DNA of 64,000 nucleotides from CAIYZT01 sp031385445 (GCA_031385445.1 JANNBM010000047.1:1-64000), one strand, 5' to 3'. Positions 24,286-33,945 are shown, counted from the stretch's first letter. Notes: a model not told the origin generated them from the letters alone. Program-made: numbers and translations.

Positions 24286-25572
24286 GTGCCATACCGCCAA
24301 CGCCACTTCTTGTTTCTGCAAGGCCCCCACGGGCCTTTCTTTTCCCGCTTGGGCAAGATGATGGCCCAAGCGGGGGCAAGCGTTTGGCGCGTCGGCTTTA
24401 ACCGCGGCGACCGCGCGTTCTGGCGCGATTCAGACACCTTTATCCCCTTTCGGGCGCCGATTTCCGACTGGCCGCAGGCCCTGTCGGACATCCTGACCGA
24501 CAAGGCGATCACCGATATCGTGCTATACGGTGACACGCGGCCGATCCATGCGATTGCAGTGCAGATCGCCAAAGAGCGCGGCATTTTGGTTCATGTGTTC
24601 GAAGAAGGCTACCTTCGCCCTTTCTGGATCACCTATGAGCGCGGCGGTTCCAATGGCCATTCGCGGCTGATGCAGATGAGTGTTCCGCAAATGCAGGCGG
24701 ACCTCGCCCGTTCCCAGATGGAGCTGCCCGATGCCCCTGCCCGCTGGGGCGACATGCGCGAGCATATGTTCTGGGGCGCACTTTATCATTGGTTCGTGCT
24801 GGCCGGCTTTTGGGATTACCGCAATTACAAACCCCACCGGCGTCAGACTGTATTTCAGGAATTTCTGTTATATGCCAAACGCTTGGTCCTAATGCCGCTG
24901 CACCGGCTGGAACGCACGCTCGCCACCCTGCGCATCAAATTCGGCGGCTTTCCCTATCATCTGGTGATCTTGCAGCTGGAACACGATGCCAGCTTTCAGA
25001 AACATTCGCCGTTTTCCACCATGACCGAATTTCTGGCGTTGGTGACCGAAGGCTTCGCGAAGGGGGCGCCGCAGCATCATCATCTGGTGTTCAAGGCGCA
25101 TCCGTTGGAAGACGGCCGCGTCGGTGTGAAACGCGCCATTCGCGATCTTGCCAAAGCGAACGGCGTGCTGTCCCGCGTGCATTTCGTGCGCGGCGGCAAA
25201 CTGGCGCAGCTGCTTAATCACGCCCGCTCTACAATCACGGTCAATTCCACCGCCGCAGAACAAGCGCTTTGGCGCGGTTTGCCGCTAAAAATCTTTGGCG
25301 CGGCGGTGTATGGCAAGCCAGAGTTTGTCTCGGCCCAGGCCCTTCCCGATTTTTTTGCCCATCCAACCCGCCCCGACAGCCGCGCTTACCGCGATTACCG
25401 CCACTATCTTCTGGAAACCAGCCAGATTCCCGGCGGCTTTTATTCCGCCAAGGGCCGCCGTGCATTGCTGCGCCAGGTGGTCGATATGATGCTGCAACGC
25501 GAAGATCCTTATGATGCCCTCGCCTTTGGCAAAGCGGCACCAAGGCAACAGTTGCGCATCGTCACCGAGTGA
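24286..25572 (+). CDS. kpsS: Capsule polysaccharide protein KpsS (Kdo transferase)
   Basis: About 428 aa. FLFLQGPHGPFFSRLGKMM and RVGFNRGDRAFW at the N-terminus, LVFKAHPLEDGR, and ITVNSTAAEQALWRGLPLKIFG are KpsS signatures. KpsS adds the first beta-Kdo to lysophosphatidylglycerol to begin the poly-Kdo linker on which capsules are exported. The start is GTG 24286 or the preceding TTG 24283; no strong ribosome site is seen. First gene of a rightward kpsS-kpsD-kpsC group. Confidence 0.92.
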   Translation: MPYRQRHFLFLQGPHGPFFSRLGKMMAQAGASVWRVGFNRGDRAFWRDSDTFIPFRAPISDWPQALSDILTDKAITDIVLYGDTRPIHAIAVQIAKERGILVHVFEEGYLRPFWITYERGGSNGHSRLMQMSVPQMQADLARSQMELPDAPARWGDMREHMFWGALYHWFVLAGFWDYRNYKPHRRQTVFQEFLLYAKRLVLMPLHRLERTLATLRIKFGGFPYHLVILQLEHDASFQKHSPFSTMTEFLALVTEGFAKGAPQHHHLVFKAHPLEDGRVGVKRAIRDLAKANGVLSRVHFVRGGKLAQLLNHARSTITVNSTAAEQALWRGLPLKIFGAAVYGKPEFVSAQALPDFFAHPTRPDSRAYRDYRHYLLETSQIPGGFYSAKGRRALLRQVVDMMLQREDPYDALAFGKAAPRQQLRIVTE

Positions 25573-25672
25573 TCTGAACGCTTCGTGGCTTTCCCGCTGG
25601 CAATTTATTCCATCATTCTGTAGGGTTGCCTTCAAAACTTGAGGTAAAACTCCAATTCAAGGAGCCCGGGCA

Positions 25673-26809
25673 GTGAAACTTACCAAAAATTACGGGGCGA
25701 AAGCCCTTCTTCTGGTTGCGCTGAGCGTCAGCGTGGCGTCGTGCGGCTTGCCAAGATCGGGGCCGAACAAGAGCGAAATCTTCAAGGGCTCGGTGCTCGA
25801 AGAGGGGGATGCCTTCATCATCACCGTCAACGCGAGCGTGACGCGCGCGACCTCGGTGATCCCCGCGCTGGCCTTCAGCTCTGACTTTCAGAACGCTGGC
25901 ATCATCGGGTCTGACATTATTTCGGCCGGCGATACGCTGGGCCTGACGGTGTTTGAAAACGTCAAGGATGATCCGCTTCTGGGCAATACCGGGCAAAGGG
26001 TGTCCTCGCTTGCCGAACTGCAGGTGGATGGTCAGGGGTATATTTTCGTGCCCTATGCCGGGCGGATCAAGGCCGCGGGCCAAACGCCCGAGGGTCTGCG
26101 CAATGCCATCACCCGCAAACTGGATACCCAAACCCCCGATCCGCAGGTTCTGGTGCAGCGGCTTGCAGGCGACGGATCGACCGTGACCATTTCCGGCGCC
26201 AGCGGCGCGCAGGGCATCTTTCCGATCGAACGGCCGACGCGCACCTTGTCGGGCATGATTGCAAGCGCGGGCGGCGCGACGGTGCCGACCGCAACGGCGA
26301 TCATTCGCGTCACGCGGGGCACCAAAACCGGTCAAGTCTGGCTCGAGGATCTTTATGCCAATCCGGCCATGGATATCGCGCTGCGCCCGAATGACAAGAT
26401 CGTGATAGAAGAGGATGCACGCAATTTCGTGGCCCTGGGCGCCACCGGTTCGCAAAGCCTTGTGCCCTTTGAAACGCAGTCCCTTTCGGCAATCGAAGCG
26501 ATTGCGATTGTGGGCGGCCTCAACTCCTCGCTTGCCGATCCGACCGGGGTTTTTGTGTTCCGCAACGAGCCTGCCGACATTGCCAATGCGGTGCTTGGCC
26601 GGACCGACCTGATCGGGGATCAACGGTTTGCCTATGTGCTGGACTTGACCCAGCCCACCGGCATGTTCGAGGCCCGCGATTTTCTGATCCGCGACGGCGA
26701 CACGGTTTATGTTACCGAAGCGCCGTTCGTCCAATGGAACAAGACGCTGTCCGCCATCACCGGCTCCACGGCGGCGGCCAATAATTTGGCGACAGCCACG
26801 GGTCTGTAA
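25673..26809 (+). CDS. Polysaccharide export outer-membrane lipoprotein (KpsD/Wza-like)
   Basis: 378 aa from GTG 25673 with AAGGAG upstream. A lipoprotein signal ends in VASC-G (Cys near 24). The polysaccharide-export domain (GDTLGLTVFENV, FVPYAGRIKAAGQTPEGLRNAI) is followed by SLBB-like repeats (VTISGASGAQGIFPI, NDKIVIEEDARNFVALGA). It would form the outer-membrane channel for capsule. It is flanked by kpsS and kpsC, but no KpsMTE exporter genes are in the window. Confidence 0.92.
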   Translation: MKLTKNYGAKALLLVALSVSVASCGLPRSGPNKSEIFKGSVLEEGDAFIITVNASVTRATSVIPALAFSSDFQNAGIIGSDIISAGDTLGLTVFENVKDDPLLGNTGQRVSSLAELQVDGQGYIFVPYAGRIKAAGQTPEGLRNAITRKLDTQTPDPQVLVQRLAGDGSTVTISGASGAQGIFPIERPTRTLSGMIASAGGATVPTATAIIRVTRGTKTGQVWLEDLYANPAMDIALRPNDKIVIEEDARNFVALGATGSQSLVPFETQSLSAIEAIAIVGGLNSSLADPTGVFVFRNEPADIANAVLGRTDLIGDQRFAYVLDLTQPTGMFEARDFLIRDGDTVYVTEAPFVQWNKTLSAITGSTAAANNLATATGL

Positions 26810-26812
26810 CCC

Positions 26813-28873
26813 TTGGCCAGTGCCGATCCCATCGCAGGCGCCGGGGGGCTTCCCCGGCGTTTGTTTTATTACAGCGCCGGTTTTCTGCGCGAAAAGCGGC
26901 TGCGGCGTATTTTGCAGCTGGCCGGGCACGAACTTTGCCTTGGTCTGCCGGGCCCGCAAGACGGCGTGGTGGTCTGGGGCCATTCACCCTATGCGTGGCG
27001 CGGCGAAAGGATCGCGGCGCGCTACGGCGTTCCTTTGCTGCGGATCGAAGACGCTTTCGTGCGCTCCGTGCGGCCGGGCCGGATGGGCGATGCGCCGCTG
27101 GGATTGCTGATCGACGGCGACGCCGTGCATTACGACGCGGCGCGCATCAGCGGGATCGAGCGCGTACTGAGCAAAGATGACTTGGACAATTCGAACATTT
27201 TAGAGCGGGCAAGGGTCGGAATTGCCAGACTTCGGGCCCTAGACTTGTCTAAATACAATAGTCACGATCCAAACCTTGCGCCGCCACCTGCGGGATATGT
27301 TCTGGTGATTGATCAGACTTTCGGCGATGCCTCCATCCGGCTTGGCGGCGGGTCCACGGCGAGTTTTGCCGAAATGCTCGCCCTTGCCACCGAAGAAAAT
27401 CCCGGCCAGCGCATCGTGATCAAGACCCATCCCGAAACGCAGGCCGGTTTGCGGCGGGGGCATTACGCGGGCGTCGCTTTGCCCCCGAACACCGCGTTTT
27501 GCAGCGATCCTGTCTCGCCATGGGCGCTGCTGGACGGCGCGGTTGCGGTTTACACCCATTCCTCGCACATGGGGTTTGAGGCGATTATGGCCGGGCACAA
27601 ACCGCATGTCTTTGGCACGCCGTTTTATGCCGGTTGGGGCCTGACCCAGGACCGCCAGACGATCCCGCGCCGCGCCCGTCCGCTTAGCCGGGTGCAGCTT
27701 TTTGCCGGGGCGATGATCCTTGCGCCGACGTGGTATGATCCGGGCGAAGACCGGCTTTGCAGTTTTGAAGAGGCGGTCAATCATCTGGAGGCCGAAGTTC
27801 GCGCGGCGCGTGAGAACAAATCTGGCTGCGTCGCCTCGGGTATGCGGCTGTGGAAACGCGGTGCGCTGCAGCGGTTTTATGGCGGACAAAGCCGGATCCG
27901 GTTTTGCAAAGATCCGGACCGCGCGCAAAATCTGGCGGCGCGTTTGGGCCGAAAGCACCTGATCTGGGCCAGCTCTGCGCCGCCTGCAGCGGGGTCGGTG
28001 CTGCGGGTCGAAGACGGTTTTTTGCGCTCGCGCGGGCTTGGGGCCAATCTGGTACCGCCCCTGTCGCTGGTCGCGGATGATTTGGGGATTTACTATGATC
28101 CGCGGCAACCAAGCCGCCTTGAAAGCTTGATCTTGGCGCCGCCGCCCCCCGGCGCGCAAGCCCGCACCGAAGCGCTCCTCGCGCGGATCACCGCCGCGCG
28201 GGTTTCAAAGTACAATCTTTCCAACCACATAGCCGATCTGACCGCCCTGCCCCCGGGCCCGCGCATTTTGGTGCCCGGACAGGTCGAGGATGATGCCTCG
28301 ATCCGGTTTGGCGCCGGCGATGTGCGCACCAACCGCGATCTTTTGCGCGCTGTGCGGGCTGCAAACCCCGGCGCTGTGATTGTTTACAAACCCCATCCCG
28401 ATGTTGAAGCCGGTCTGCGCGCAGGCGCGGTTGATCCGGCGGAGTTGGCGGAACTGTCCGACCATACCGCCGCGAACGCCGATCCCCTGGCGCTGATCGA
28501 TGCCGCCGATCAGGTCTGGACCATGACCTCACTTCTGGGATTTGAGGCGCTGCTGCGCGGCAAGCCCGTCACCTGCCTTGGCGCACCGTTTTATGCCGGT
28601 TGGGGCCTGACCCGAGATCTGGGTCCGGTTCCGCCGCGCCGAAAATACGCCGCGGATGGCCATCCCCTGCCGCGCCCGGCCCTGTGGCAGTTGGCCCATG
28701 CCGCGCTGATCGCCTATCCGCGCTATGTCGATCCGAAGACCGGGCGCGCCTGCCCGCCCGAAACCGCCGTTGCACGCCTTGCCGCCGGACAAATTCCGAA
28801 ATCCGGCCTTCCCCTGCGGCTGCTGTCAAAGGCGCAAGGGGCGCTTGCCTCTTTTGCCTATCTTTGGCGTTAA
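26813..28873 (+). CDS. kpsC: Capsule polysaccharide protein KpsC (dual Kdo transferase)
   Basis: 686 aa, two homologous halves. Each has a SKYN motif (LDLSKYNSHD; ARVSKYNLSN), an I-KTHPE / V-YKPHPD motif and PFYAGWGLT followed by QD or RD. The halves are alternating beta-2,4 and beta-2,7 Kdo transferases that extend the linker started by KpsS. The start is TTG 26813, 4 nt after the export lipoprotein. A 28-nt stretch encoding the PFYAGWGLT region is identical in both halves (27620-27647 and 28586-28613). Confidence 0.94.
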   Translation: MASADPIAGAGGLPRRLFYYSAGFLREKRLRRILQLAGHELCLGLPGPQDGVVVWGHSPYAWRGERIAARYGVPLLRIEDAFVRSVRPGRMGDAPLGLLIDGDAVHYDAARISGIERVLSKDDLDNSNILERARVGIARLRALDLSKYNSHDPNLAPPPAGYVLVIDQTFGDASIRLGGGSTASFAEMLALATEENPGQRIVIKTHPETQAGLRRGHYAGVALPPNTAFCSDPVSPWALLDGAVAVYTHSSHMGFEAIMAGHKPHVFGTPFYAGWGLTQDRQTIPRRARPLSRVQLFAGAMILAPTWYDPGEDRLCSFEEAVNHLEAEVRAARENKSGCVASGMRLWKRGALQRFYGGQSRIRFCKDPDRAQNLAARLGRKHLIWASSAPPAAGSVLRVEDGFLRSRGLGANLVPPLSLVADDLGIYYDPRQPSRLESLILAPPPPGAQARTEALLARITAARVSKYNLSNHIADLTALPPGPRILVPGQVEDDASIRFGAGDVRTNRDLLRAVRAANPGAVIVYKPHPDVEAGLRAGAVDPAELAELSDHTAANADPLALIDAADQVWTMTSLLGFEALLRGKPVTCLGAPFYAGWGLTRDLGPVPPRRKYAADGHPLPRPALWQLAHAALIAYPRYVDPKTGRACPPETAVARLAAGQIPKSGLPLRLLSKAQGALASFAYLWR

Positions 28874-28955
28874 AGCCATTCAGGTTTGCCCCGGGTATAA
28901 GAATTCAAACCAAGAGTGGTTCAGGTCTGATCGCGCCCCGTCAAAACCTGAACCT

Positions 28956-29453
28956 TTAATAGATATAGCGGATCTGATCGGTCCAATACCGTTCCATCCG
29001 CTTCAGTGACTGGTTCACCGTTTCCATATCATCGGCCGAAACCAGACCCTTGCGGATCAACCCCTCGGCATGCTGGCCAAAGAGTTCTGCCAGCAATCCC
29101 CGCACCCTGCGGCCCTTTTCCGTGAGCCGCACCCGCACCGAACGCCGATCTATTTCCGAGCGTTGATGGTGCATATAGTCCAGCTCCACCAGCTTTTTCA
29201 AATTGTAGCTCACATTGGAGCCCTGATAATAGCCACGCGATTTCAGCTCGCCCGCCGTCACCTCGTTCTCGCCGATATTGAACAGCAAAAGCGCCTGAAC
29301 CGAGTTGATTTCCAGCAGATTGATCCGCTCAAACTCGTCTTTCACGACGTCCAAAAGCAGCCGGTGCAGCCGTTCGATCATCGCGAGGCTGTCCAGATAG
29401 CCGGTTAGAAACGCCTTTTGCGATCCGTCCAGCACGGTCGTATGCATTGTCAT
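28956..29453 (-). CDS. MarR-family winged-helix regulator
   Basis: 165 aa from ATG 29453 (GGGAGAGACAATT upstream). The winged helix is visible: EVTAGELKSRGYYQGSNVSYNLKKLVELDYMHH then RSVRVRLTEKGRRVR. It resembles the LdtR-type MarR subfamily of alphaproteobacteria (GYYQGSNVSYNLKKL). Targets unknown. It is transcribed leftward toward the kps group and lies 111 nt from sdhE. Confidence 0.87.
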   Translation of the reverse strand: MTMHTTVLDGSQKAFLTGYLDSLAMIERLHRLLLDVVKDEFERINLLEINSVQALLLFNIGENEVTAGELKSRGYYQGSNVSYNLKKLVELDYMHHQRSEIDRRSVRVRLTEKGRRVRGLLAELFGQHAEGLIRKGLVSADDMETVNQSLKRMERYWTDQIRYIY

Positions 29454-29564
29454 AATTGTCTCTCCCAGAGGCAGAAGTCTGGGGTCTAGAATCGGTACAA
29501 AACGCAAACATCGCGTAAATCGAACCACGAATTTTCGACTTTTTTTGCACCAATCGGCAGAAAA

Positions 29565-29843
29565 TTACCGATTTGCCAGCCTGGCGCGCGCTGCATGGCC
29601 GATTTTCGCAATCAAGGGCCCGAGTGATTCGGGCGCAGGACGCTGACCGAGCACCCAAGGAAGCAGGTCCTGATCGTTTTCGTCCAACAGCCCATCGTAG
29701 ACCAAAAGCTCGTCCTCGCTCAACGTTTCAAGCGCGCCATCCGCAAAGGGGCCAAGGATCAGGTCCATCTCTTTGGTCCCCCGCCGCCAGCTGCGCATCC
29801 GCATCCGTTTCAACCGCGCTTCGCCCGTCTCCATCTGATCCAT
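29565..29843 (-). CDS. sdhE: Succinate dehydrogenase assembly factor SdhE
   Basis: 92 aa. KRMRMRSWRRGTKEMDLILG contains the RGxxE FAD-transfer motif (RRGTKE). LSEDELLVYDGLLDENDQDLLPWVLG is the typical helical part. It attaches FAD covalently to the SdhA subunit. Start 29843 (MDQMETGEARLKRM) is chosen by family length; ATG 29834 also possible. Divergent from the aspartate aminotransferase gene with 67 nt between. Confidence 0.92.
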   Translation of the reverse strand: MDQMETGEARLKRMRMRSWRRGTKEMDLILGPFADGALETLSEDELLVYDGLLDENDQDLLPWVLGQRPAPESLGPLIAKIGHAARARLANR

Positions 29844-29910
29844 GCCTTGATCCCCCGCGCCTGCAAGCCTAAAAGAGCCGCAAACATCGCACGGCGGAGC
29901 ACTTTGAACC

Positions 29911-31113
29911 ATGGCCTTTTTGTCTGATACCCTGTCGCGTGTAAAACCCTCTCCGACCATTGCGATGACCGGCAAAGCGCTGGAATTAAAGGCACAGGGC
30001 CGCGATATCATCAGCCTTTCCGCGGGCGAGCCTGATTTTGACACGCCGCAGAACATCAAAGACGCCGCCAAGCGGGCGATGGATGCGGGCAAGACCAAAT
30101 ACACCGTGGTCGACGGCATTGCCGAGCTGAAAGCGGCGATTTGCGCGAAGTTTTTGCGCGAGAACGGGCTGACCTATGCCCCGAACCAGATCACGGTGGG
30201 CACGGGCGGCAAGCAGACGCTTTATAACGCCTTCATGGCCACGCTGAACCCCGGCGATGAGGTGATCATTCCCGCGCCGTATTGGGTGTCCTATCCCGAT
30301 ATGGTGCTTCTGGCGGGCGGCACGCCGGTGCCCGTTGTTGCGGGCCTGCAAACGCAGTTCAAACTGACCCCGGCGCAGTTGGACGCCGCGATCACCCCCA
30401 AAACCAAGTGGTTTGTCTTCAACTCGCCTTCGAACCCCACCGGCGCAGGCTATACCCGCGCTGAATTGCGGGCGCTGTGCGATGTCTTGCTGCACCATCC
30501 TCATGTCTGGATCATGACCGACGATATGTATGAGCATCTGGTGTTTGACGATTTCGAATTCTGCACGCCCGCCGAGGTGGAGCCGCAGCTTTATGACCGC
30601 ACGCTCACCTGTAACGGCGTGTCGAAATCCTATGCCATGACCGGCTGGCGCATCGGCTATGCGGCGGGTCCGGCGGCGCTGATCAAAGCGATGGGCACCA
30701 TTCAGTCGCAAAGCACGTCGAACCCTTCGTCGATCAGCCAATACGCCGCGCTTGAGGCGCTGACTGGCCCGCAAGATTTTCTGGCGCCAAACCGCGCCCT
30801 GTTTCAGCGCCGACGCGATCTGGTCGTTGCGCTTTTGAACACGGCCAAGGGTGTCACCTGCCCGACCCCCGAAGGCGCATTTTACGTTTATCCCGATATC
30901 GCGGGCTGCATCGGGAAATCCACGGCCAAGGGCACCTTGATCACCGATGACGAGGCATTTGCCACCGCGCTTCTGGAGGAAACCGGCGTCGCCGTGGTCT
31001 TTGGCGCGGCGTTCGGCCTGTCACCAAATTTCCGCGTCTCTTATGCAACGGCGGATGATGTCTTGCGTGAGGCCTGCAACCGCATTATCGCTTTTTGTGA
31101 TGCCCTGCACTAA
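29911..31113 (+). CDS. aatA: Aspartate aminotransferase (class I, 1-beta type)
   Basis: 400 aa PLP aminotransferase. PLP-Lys in NGVSKSYAMTGWRIGYAAG, substrate Arg in FRVSYA, SPSNPTGAGYTRAEL, and a Tyr-containing YTVVDGIAELKAAI. It interconverts aspartate and oxaloacetate with glutamate/2-oxoglutarate; rhizobial and Thermus-type members may also accept prephenate. Followed 9 nt later by a small conserved gene. Confidence 0.95.
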   Translation: MAFLSDTLSRVKPSPTIAMTGKALELKAQGRDIISLSAGEPDFDTPQNIKDAAKRAMDAGKTKYTVVDGIAELKAAICAKFLRENGLTYAPNQITVGTGGKQTLYNAFMATLNPGDEVIIPAPYWVSYPDMVLLAGGTPVPVVAGLQTQFKLTPAQLDAAITPKTKWFVFNSPSNPTGAGYTRAELRALCDVLLHHPHVWIMTDDMYEHLVFDDFEFCTPAEVEPQLYDRTLTCNGVSKSYAMTGWRIGYAAGPAALIKAMGTIQSQSTSNPSSISQYAALEALTGPQDFLAPNRALFQRRRDLVVALLNTAKGVTCPTPEGAFYVYPDIAGCIGKSTAKGTLITDDEAFATALLEETGVAVVFGAAFGLSPNFRVSYATADDVLREACNRIIAFCDALH

Positions 31114-31122
31114 GAGTGCCTC

Positions 31123-31539
31123 ATGTCCGGCGAGCTTCCCGAGTTTTACTTTCGCATCCGTGAAAACGGGGCTGCCGTGTTTCGGGTTGATACCGAAAAC
31201 CGCCAGCGCCGCATTGATCTGGAAGAAATCGCGACGGTCAATGTCAAGAACGGTCAGATCAAGCGCCACGGCGAGCGTGATCTTACGGCGGCTGAAACCC
31301 GGACAATCCACGACTGGCTGAAGGCGCGGCAGGCGACGCTTGCCGCCCGCGATATGGACGATCTGCACCGCGCCATCGACTATCTGAACATCACGACACA
31401 GTGGGTACAGTCCAAGGCCAGCGATGCCCAGCTTGAAGAGGTGACAGACGCGCTGCTGCTTGCCATGCACGATCTGCGCAGCACGCTGGTCAAGCGCAAG
31501 GCGGACCGGATGATGAAGGCGCAGGACGCGGCGGAATAG
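31123..31539 (+). CDS. Conserved hypothetical protein downstream of aatA
   Basis: 138 aa, charged and soluble, beginning MSGELPEFYFRIRENGAAVF. A helical second half (HRAIDYLNITTQWVQSKASDAQLEEVTDALLLAMHDLRSTLV) looks like paired helices. No known domain recognised. Co-directional with aatA and convergent with the nuclease-family gene that ends at 31541. Confidence 0.72.
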   Translation: MSGELPEFYFRIRENGAAVFRVDTENRQRRIDLEEIATVNVKNGQIKRHGERDLTAAETRTIHDWLKARQATLAARDMDDLHRAIDYLNITTQWVQSKASDAQLEEVTDALLLAMHDLRSTLVKRKADRMMKAQDAAE

Positions 31540-31540
31540 G

Positions 31541-32566
31541 TTAAAATTCCAGGTCCAACGTGACCGGAAAATGATCTGACGCCTGCAACAACGCCTCGCG
31601 CAATTCCGAAGCTGCGGCGATACCCGGATCATTCAGAGGATGCCATATCCGCCATTTGGCCCCGCGCAAATCTGGCGAGACCATGATGAAATCCAGCATC
31701 GCCTCAAAAAACTGCCGCTCTTTTGGGTTCCAGAACCGCGCGCTAACCGGCTGCAGCGCCTGATTGCGGCGCAGCGCCATGTCAGCATTCGGATCGTAAA
31801 GCCGCAACTCGGGCGGCGCATCCGTCCCCAGAACAACCTCGACCCCCGATAGCCCGAACAGCTTTTCAAAATCGTCCTGTCCCGGACCGTCGTTGAAATC
31901 GCCCATCACGATCAACGCATCTTTGGCGGCCAGATGCGCCTCAACCCGCAGGCGCAGCCACTGGCATTCACCCAGCTGCTTGCGCCGATTTTCAATCGAC
32001 AAGCGCCGCACCTCGGCCTCTGTCCGCGCGCCGTGCGAAGATTTGGATTTGGCATGAACCCCGATCAGGCGCAGCATCTGCGTGCCAAACATCACCTCCA
32101 GCTCCAGCGGCGGCTTGGAAAACTGCAATTGTTCGGGCACGCCGTCCCCGTCCAGATCCTGCCGATGCGGCTGATCAAAGCGCGGCGCAAAGGCGGTGCC
32201 TTTGGGATCATGCCGCAGGCTCAGCACAGCTGGATCGTAAAGAAAGCTGATCTCCTGCTCGGTCTGCGAGGCAAAGCCCGTAATCGCCGCCCTCTGCCGC
32301 AGCCCGAACATGCGCGCAAAGTTTTCCAGCGCCCGCACCGAAGACCGCCCCTGCGAGCGGCTGGTATCGGGCGCCTCAACGATCATCACGCCGTCAGCAT
32401 TCAGTGCCGTAAACACGATCGCCAACGCGCCAAGCTGCTGCGAACGGCTGGTGTCATAGCGCGAGGAAGGGCCGCTGTCGTCCAGAATCTGGTCTTTGCT
32501 GCCGAACAGCGCGTTGAACCATTCGACGTTGTAACTGGCAAGCCGAAGCGGGCGCGGCGCGCTCAC
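31541..32566 (-). CDS. Endonuclease/exonuclease/phosphatase family protein
   Basis: About 341 aa from GTG 32566, whose GTGA overlaps the upstream stop. The EEP fold is evident: LASYNVEWFN, LIGVHAKSKS, VMGDFNDGPG (metal Asp/Asn) and the terminal SDHFPVTLDLEF. The Glu of MIVEAPDTS would be a metal ligand. Substrate may be nucleic acid or a phosphoester; not resolvable. No signal peptide. Coupled to the TerB-J gene upstream. Confidence 0.85.
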   Translation of the reverse strand: MSAPRPLRLASYNVEWFNALFGSKDQILDDSGPSSRYDTSRSQQLGALAIVFTALNADGVMIVEAPDTSRSQGRSSVRALENFARMFGLRQRAAITGFASQTEQEISFLYDPAVLSLRHDPKGTAFAPRFDQPHRQDLDGDGVPEQLQFSKPPLELEVMFGTQMLRLIGVHAKSKSSHGARTEAEVRRLSIENRRKQLGECQWLRLRVEAHLAAKDALIVMGDFNDGPGQDDFEKLFGLSGVEVVLGTDAPPELRLYDPNADMALRRNQALQPVSARFWNPKERQFFEAMLDFIMVSPDLRGAKWRIWHPLNDPGIAAASELREALLQASDHFPVTLDLEF

Positions 32567-33276
32567 GCTGCGACCCGTTCCTGAATCTCGCTCCATGCCG
32601 CGTTGATCGCGATCAAACGGCGTTCGGCCAATTTGACCGCCTCTGGCGGAACACCGCGCGCGATCATCACATCAGGATGGCAGTCTTTCACCCCCTGCCG
32701 CCACGCCGCCCGCGCCTGCCCAAGCGAGGCTGACGGGGAAATGCCAAGCACATCAAAGGGATCACGCGCCACCCCTTCGACAAACCGCGCCCGGATCACC
32801 CGAAAGCACCGATCATCCAACCCAAAGATCCGCGCCACTTCGGCCAGAAATTCATCCTCGCGCGGATGGTATTTCCCGTCCGACATTGCGATCTGAAACA
32901 GCCCTTCCAGCAGGTCGATCAACACATTGCGGTCGTCGGCACACAGCGCCTTTCCGGTGGTGTTGAACAGCGCGGCCACTTTACGCGCATAAAGATCAAA
33001 ACCCGCCACATCGAGACGCGCAAGGTTGAACACGCGGGCGGCGTGGGCCTCGTCCTCGGCAGGAATTTCAAAGATTTGCCGGAAAACCTTGACCTCGTCG
33101 CGCGTCACCTCGCCGTCGGCCTTGGCCATTTTGGCCCCAAGCGCAATGACCGCGATGGTAAACCCAACCGAGCGTTCGGGCGCAGGATCAGCGCGCAGCC
33201 TGTCCAATATCGCCGCAAAGCCCTCGCCTGCGGCAAGGGCGCTTAACGCGTCATAAAGTCTGGACCAGATCGACAT
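32563..33276 (-). CDS. TerB-like plus C-terminal J-domain protein (DjlA-like)
   Basis: 237 aa. The N-terminal two-thirds is a TerB helical domain (GAKMAKADGEVTRDEVKVF, then AMSDGKYHPREDEFLAEV). The last 65 residues form a J domain with the HPD tripeptide (KDCHPDVMIARG). E. coli DjlA has this order with an N-terminal membrane anchor, which is absent here. It should stimulate DnaK ATPase activity; the membrane stress role of DjlA cannot be assumed. Confidence 0.88.
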   Translation of the reverse strand: MSIWSRLYDALSALAAGEGFAAILDRLRADPAPERSVGFTIAVIALGAKMAKADGEVTRDEVKVFRQIFEIPAEDEAHAARVFNLARLDVAGFDLYARKVAALFNTTGKALCADDRNVLIDLLEGLFQIAMSDGKYHPREDEFLAEVARIFGLDDRCFRVIRARFVEGVARDPFDVLGISPSASLGQARAAWRQGVKDCHPDVMIARGVPPEAVKLAERRLIAINAAWSEIQERVAA

Positions 33277-33294
33277 GGGCGCAGTCTATCCCGC

Positions 33295-33945
33295 TTATCG
33301 CGCCATGTCAGGTCGTGATTTTTGACACTCGGATGGAAACCACTTTTCGCCCTTTGGCCCGTCAAACCGGGCGCAAAGCGCCTTTTCGGCGCCATGGGAA
33401 AACGAAATTCGCGGATCGTTCAGCAGCGGCGCCAGCGCCGCGCGCAGGGCGTCCGCCTGTGGATGCACAATGTCGAAGCGCCCAAGGCGCAGCCCGGTTT
33501 GCGGCAAAACCTGCACCGGATGCGCCGGCCCCTGCCATTGGATCAAAGCCGGAAAACAGCCGTCAAACGGCAGTTGCCCATCGTCCGGCACCGCCATGCG
33601 CCAACGGTAGGGCCCGCGTTCAAACTGTACCGGGCGGCCGATGCCCGGCGGACACATCGCCAGCGCCGCCTCCAGATCATCGCAGCGCGCCACCCAGTTC
33701 GTCAGCCGCGTTGGCCCCGCAAACCGGTCCAGATCAAACCAGCGCGGGCGGGCGGGCGCATCAGCGGCCGGATCAACCGCGATCACCTCAAGGTACAGAT
33801 CGCCCAGCCCCAAAAGCCGGTTATGGGTGCCCATCGCGGCGTGTTTGCCGCCGCCCGCAAAGGCAACCGCCAAAGCCCGCTCCACCTGCTCCGTTCCGGG
33901 CAGCAGCATTTCGGCCGCTATGGCCAGATGATCAAACCGCAGCAT
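33295..33945 (-). CDS. Glyoxalase-like (VOC superfamily) protein
   Basis: 216 aa. MLRFDHLAIAAEMLLPG and GTHNRLLGLGDLYLEVIAVDP match the Glyoxalase_3-type VOC group, followed by GPTRLTNWVARCDDLEAALAM. Metal ligands could be His6 and Glu near 54. Substrate unknown. Its start overlaps the ppx end by 14 nt, so it is the tail of the perM-hda-ppk-ppx run. Confidence 0.83.
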   Translation of the reverse strand: MLRFDHLAIAAEMLLPGTEQVERALAVAFAGGGKHAAMGTHNRLLGLGDLYLEVIAVDPAADAPARPRWFDLDRFAGPTRLTNWVARCDDLEAALAMCPPGIGRPVQFERGPYRWRMAVPDDGQLPFDGCFPALIQWQGPAHPVQVLPQTGLRLGRFDIVHPQADALRAALAPLLNDPRISFSHGAEKALCARFDGPKGEKWFPSECQKSRPDMAR

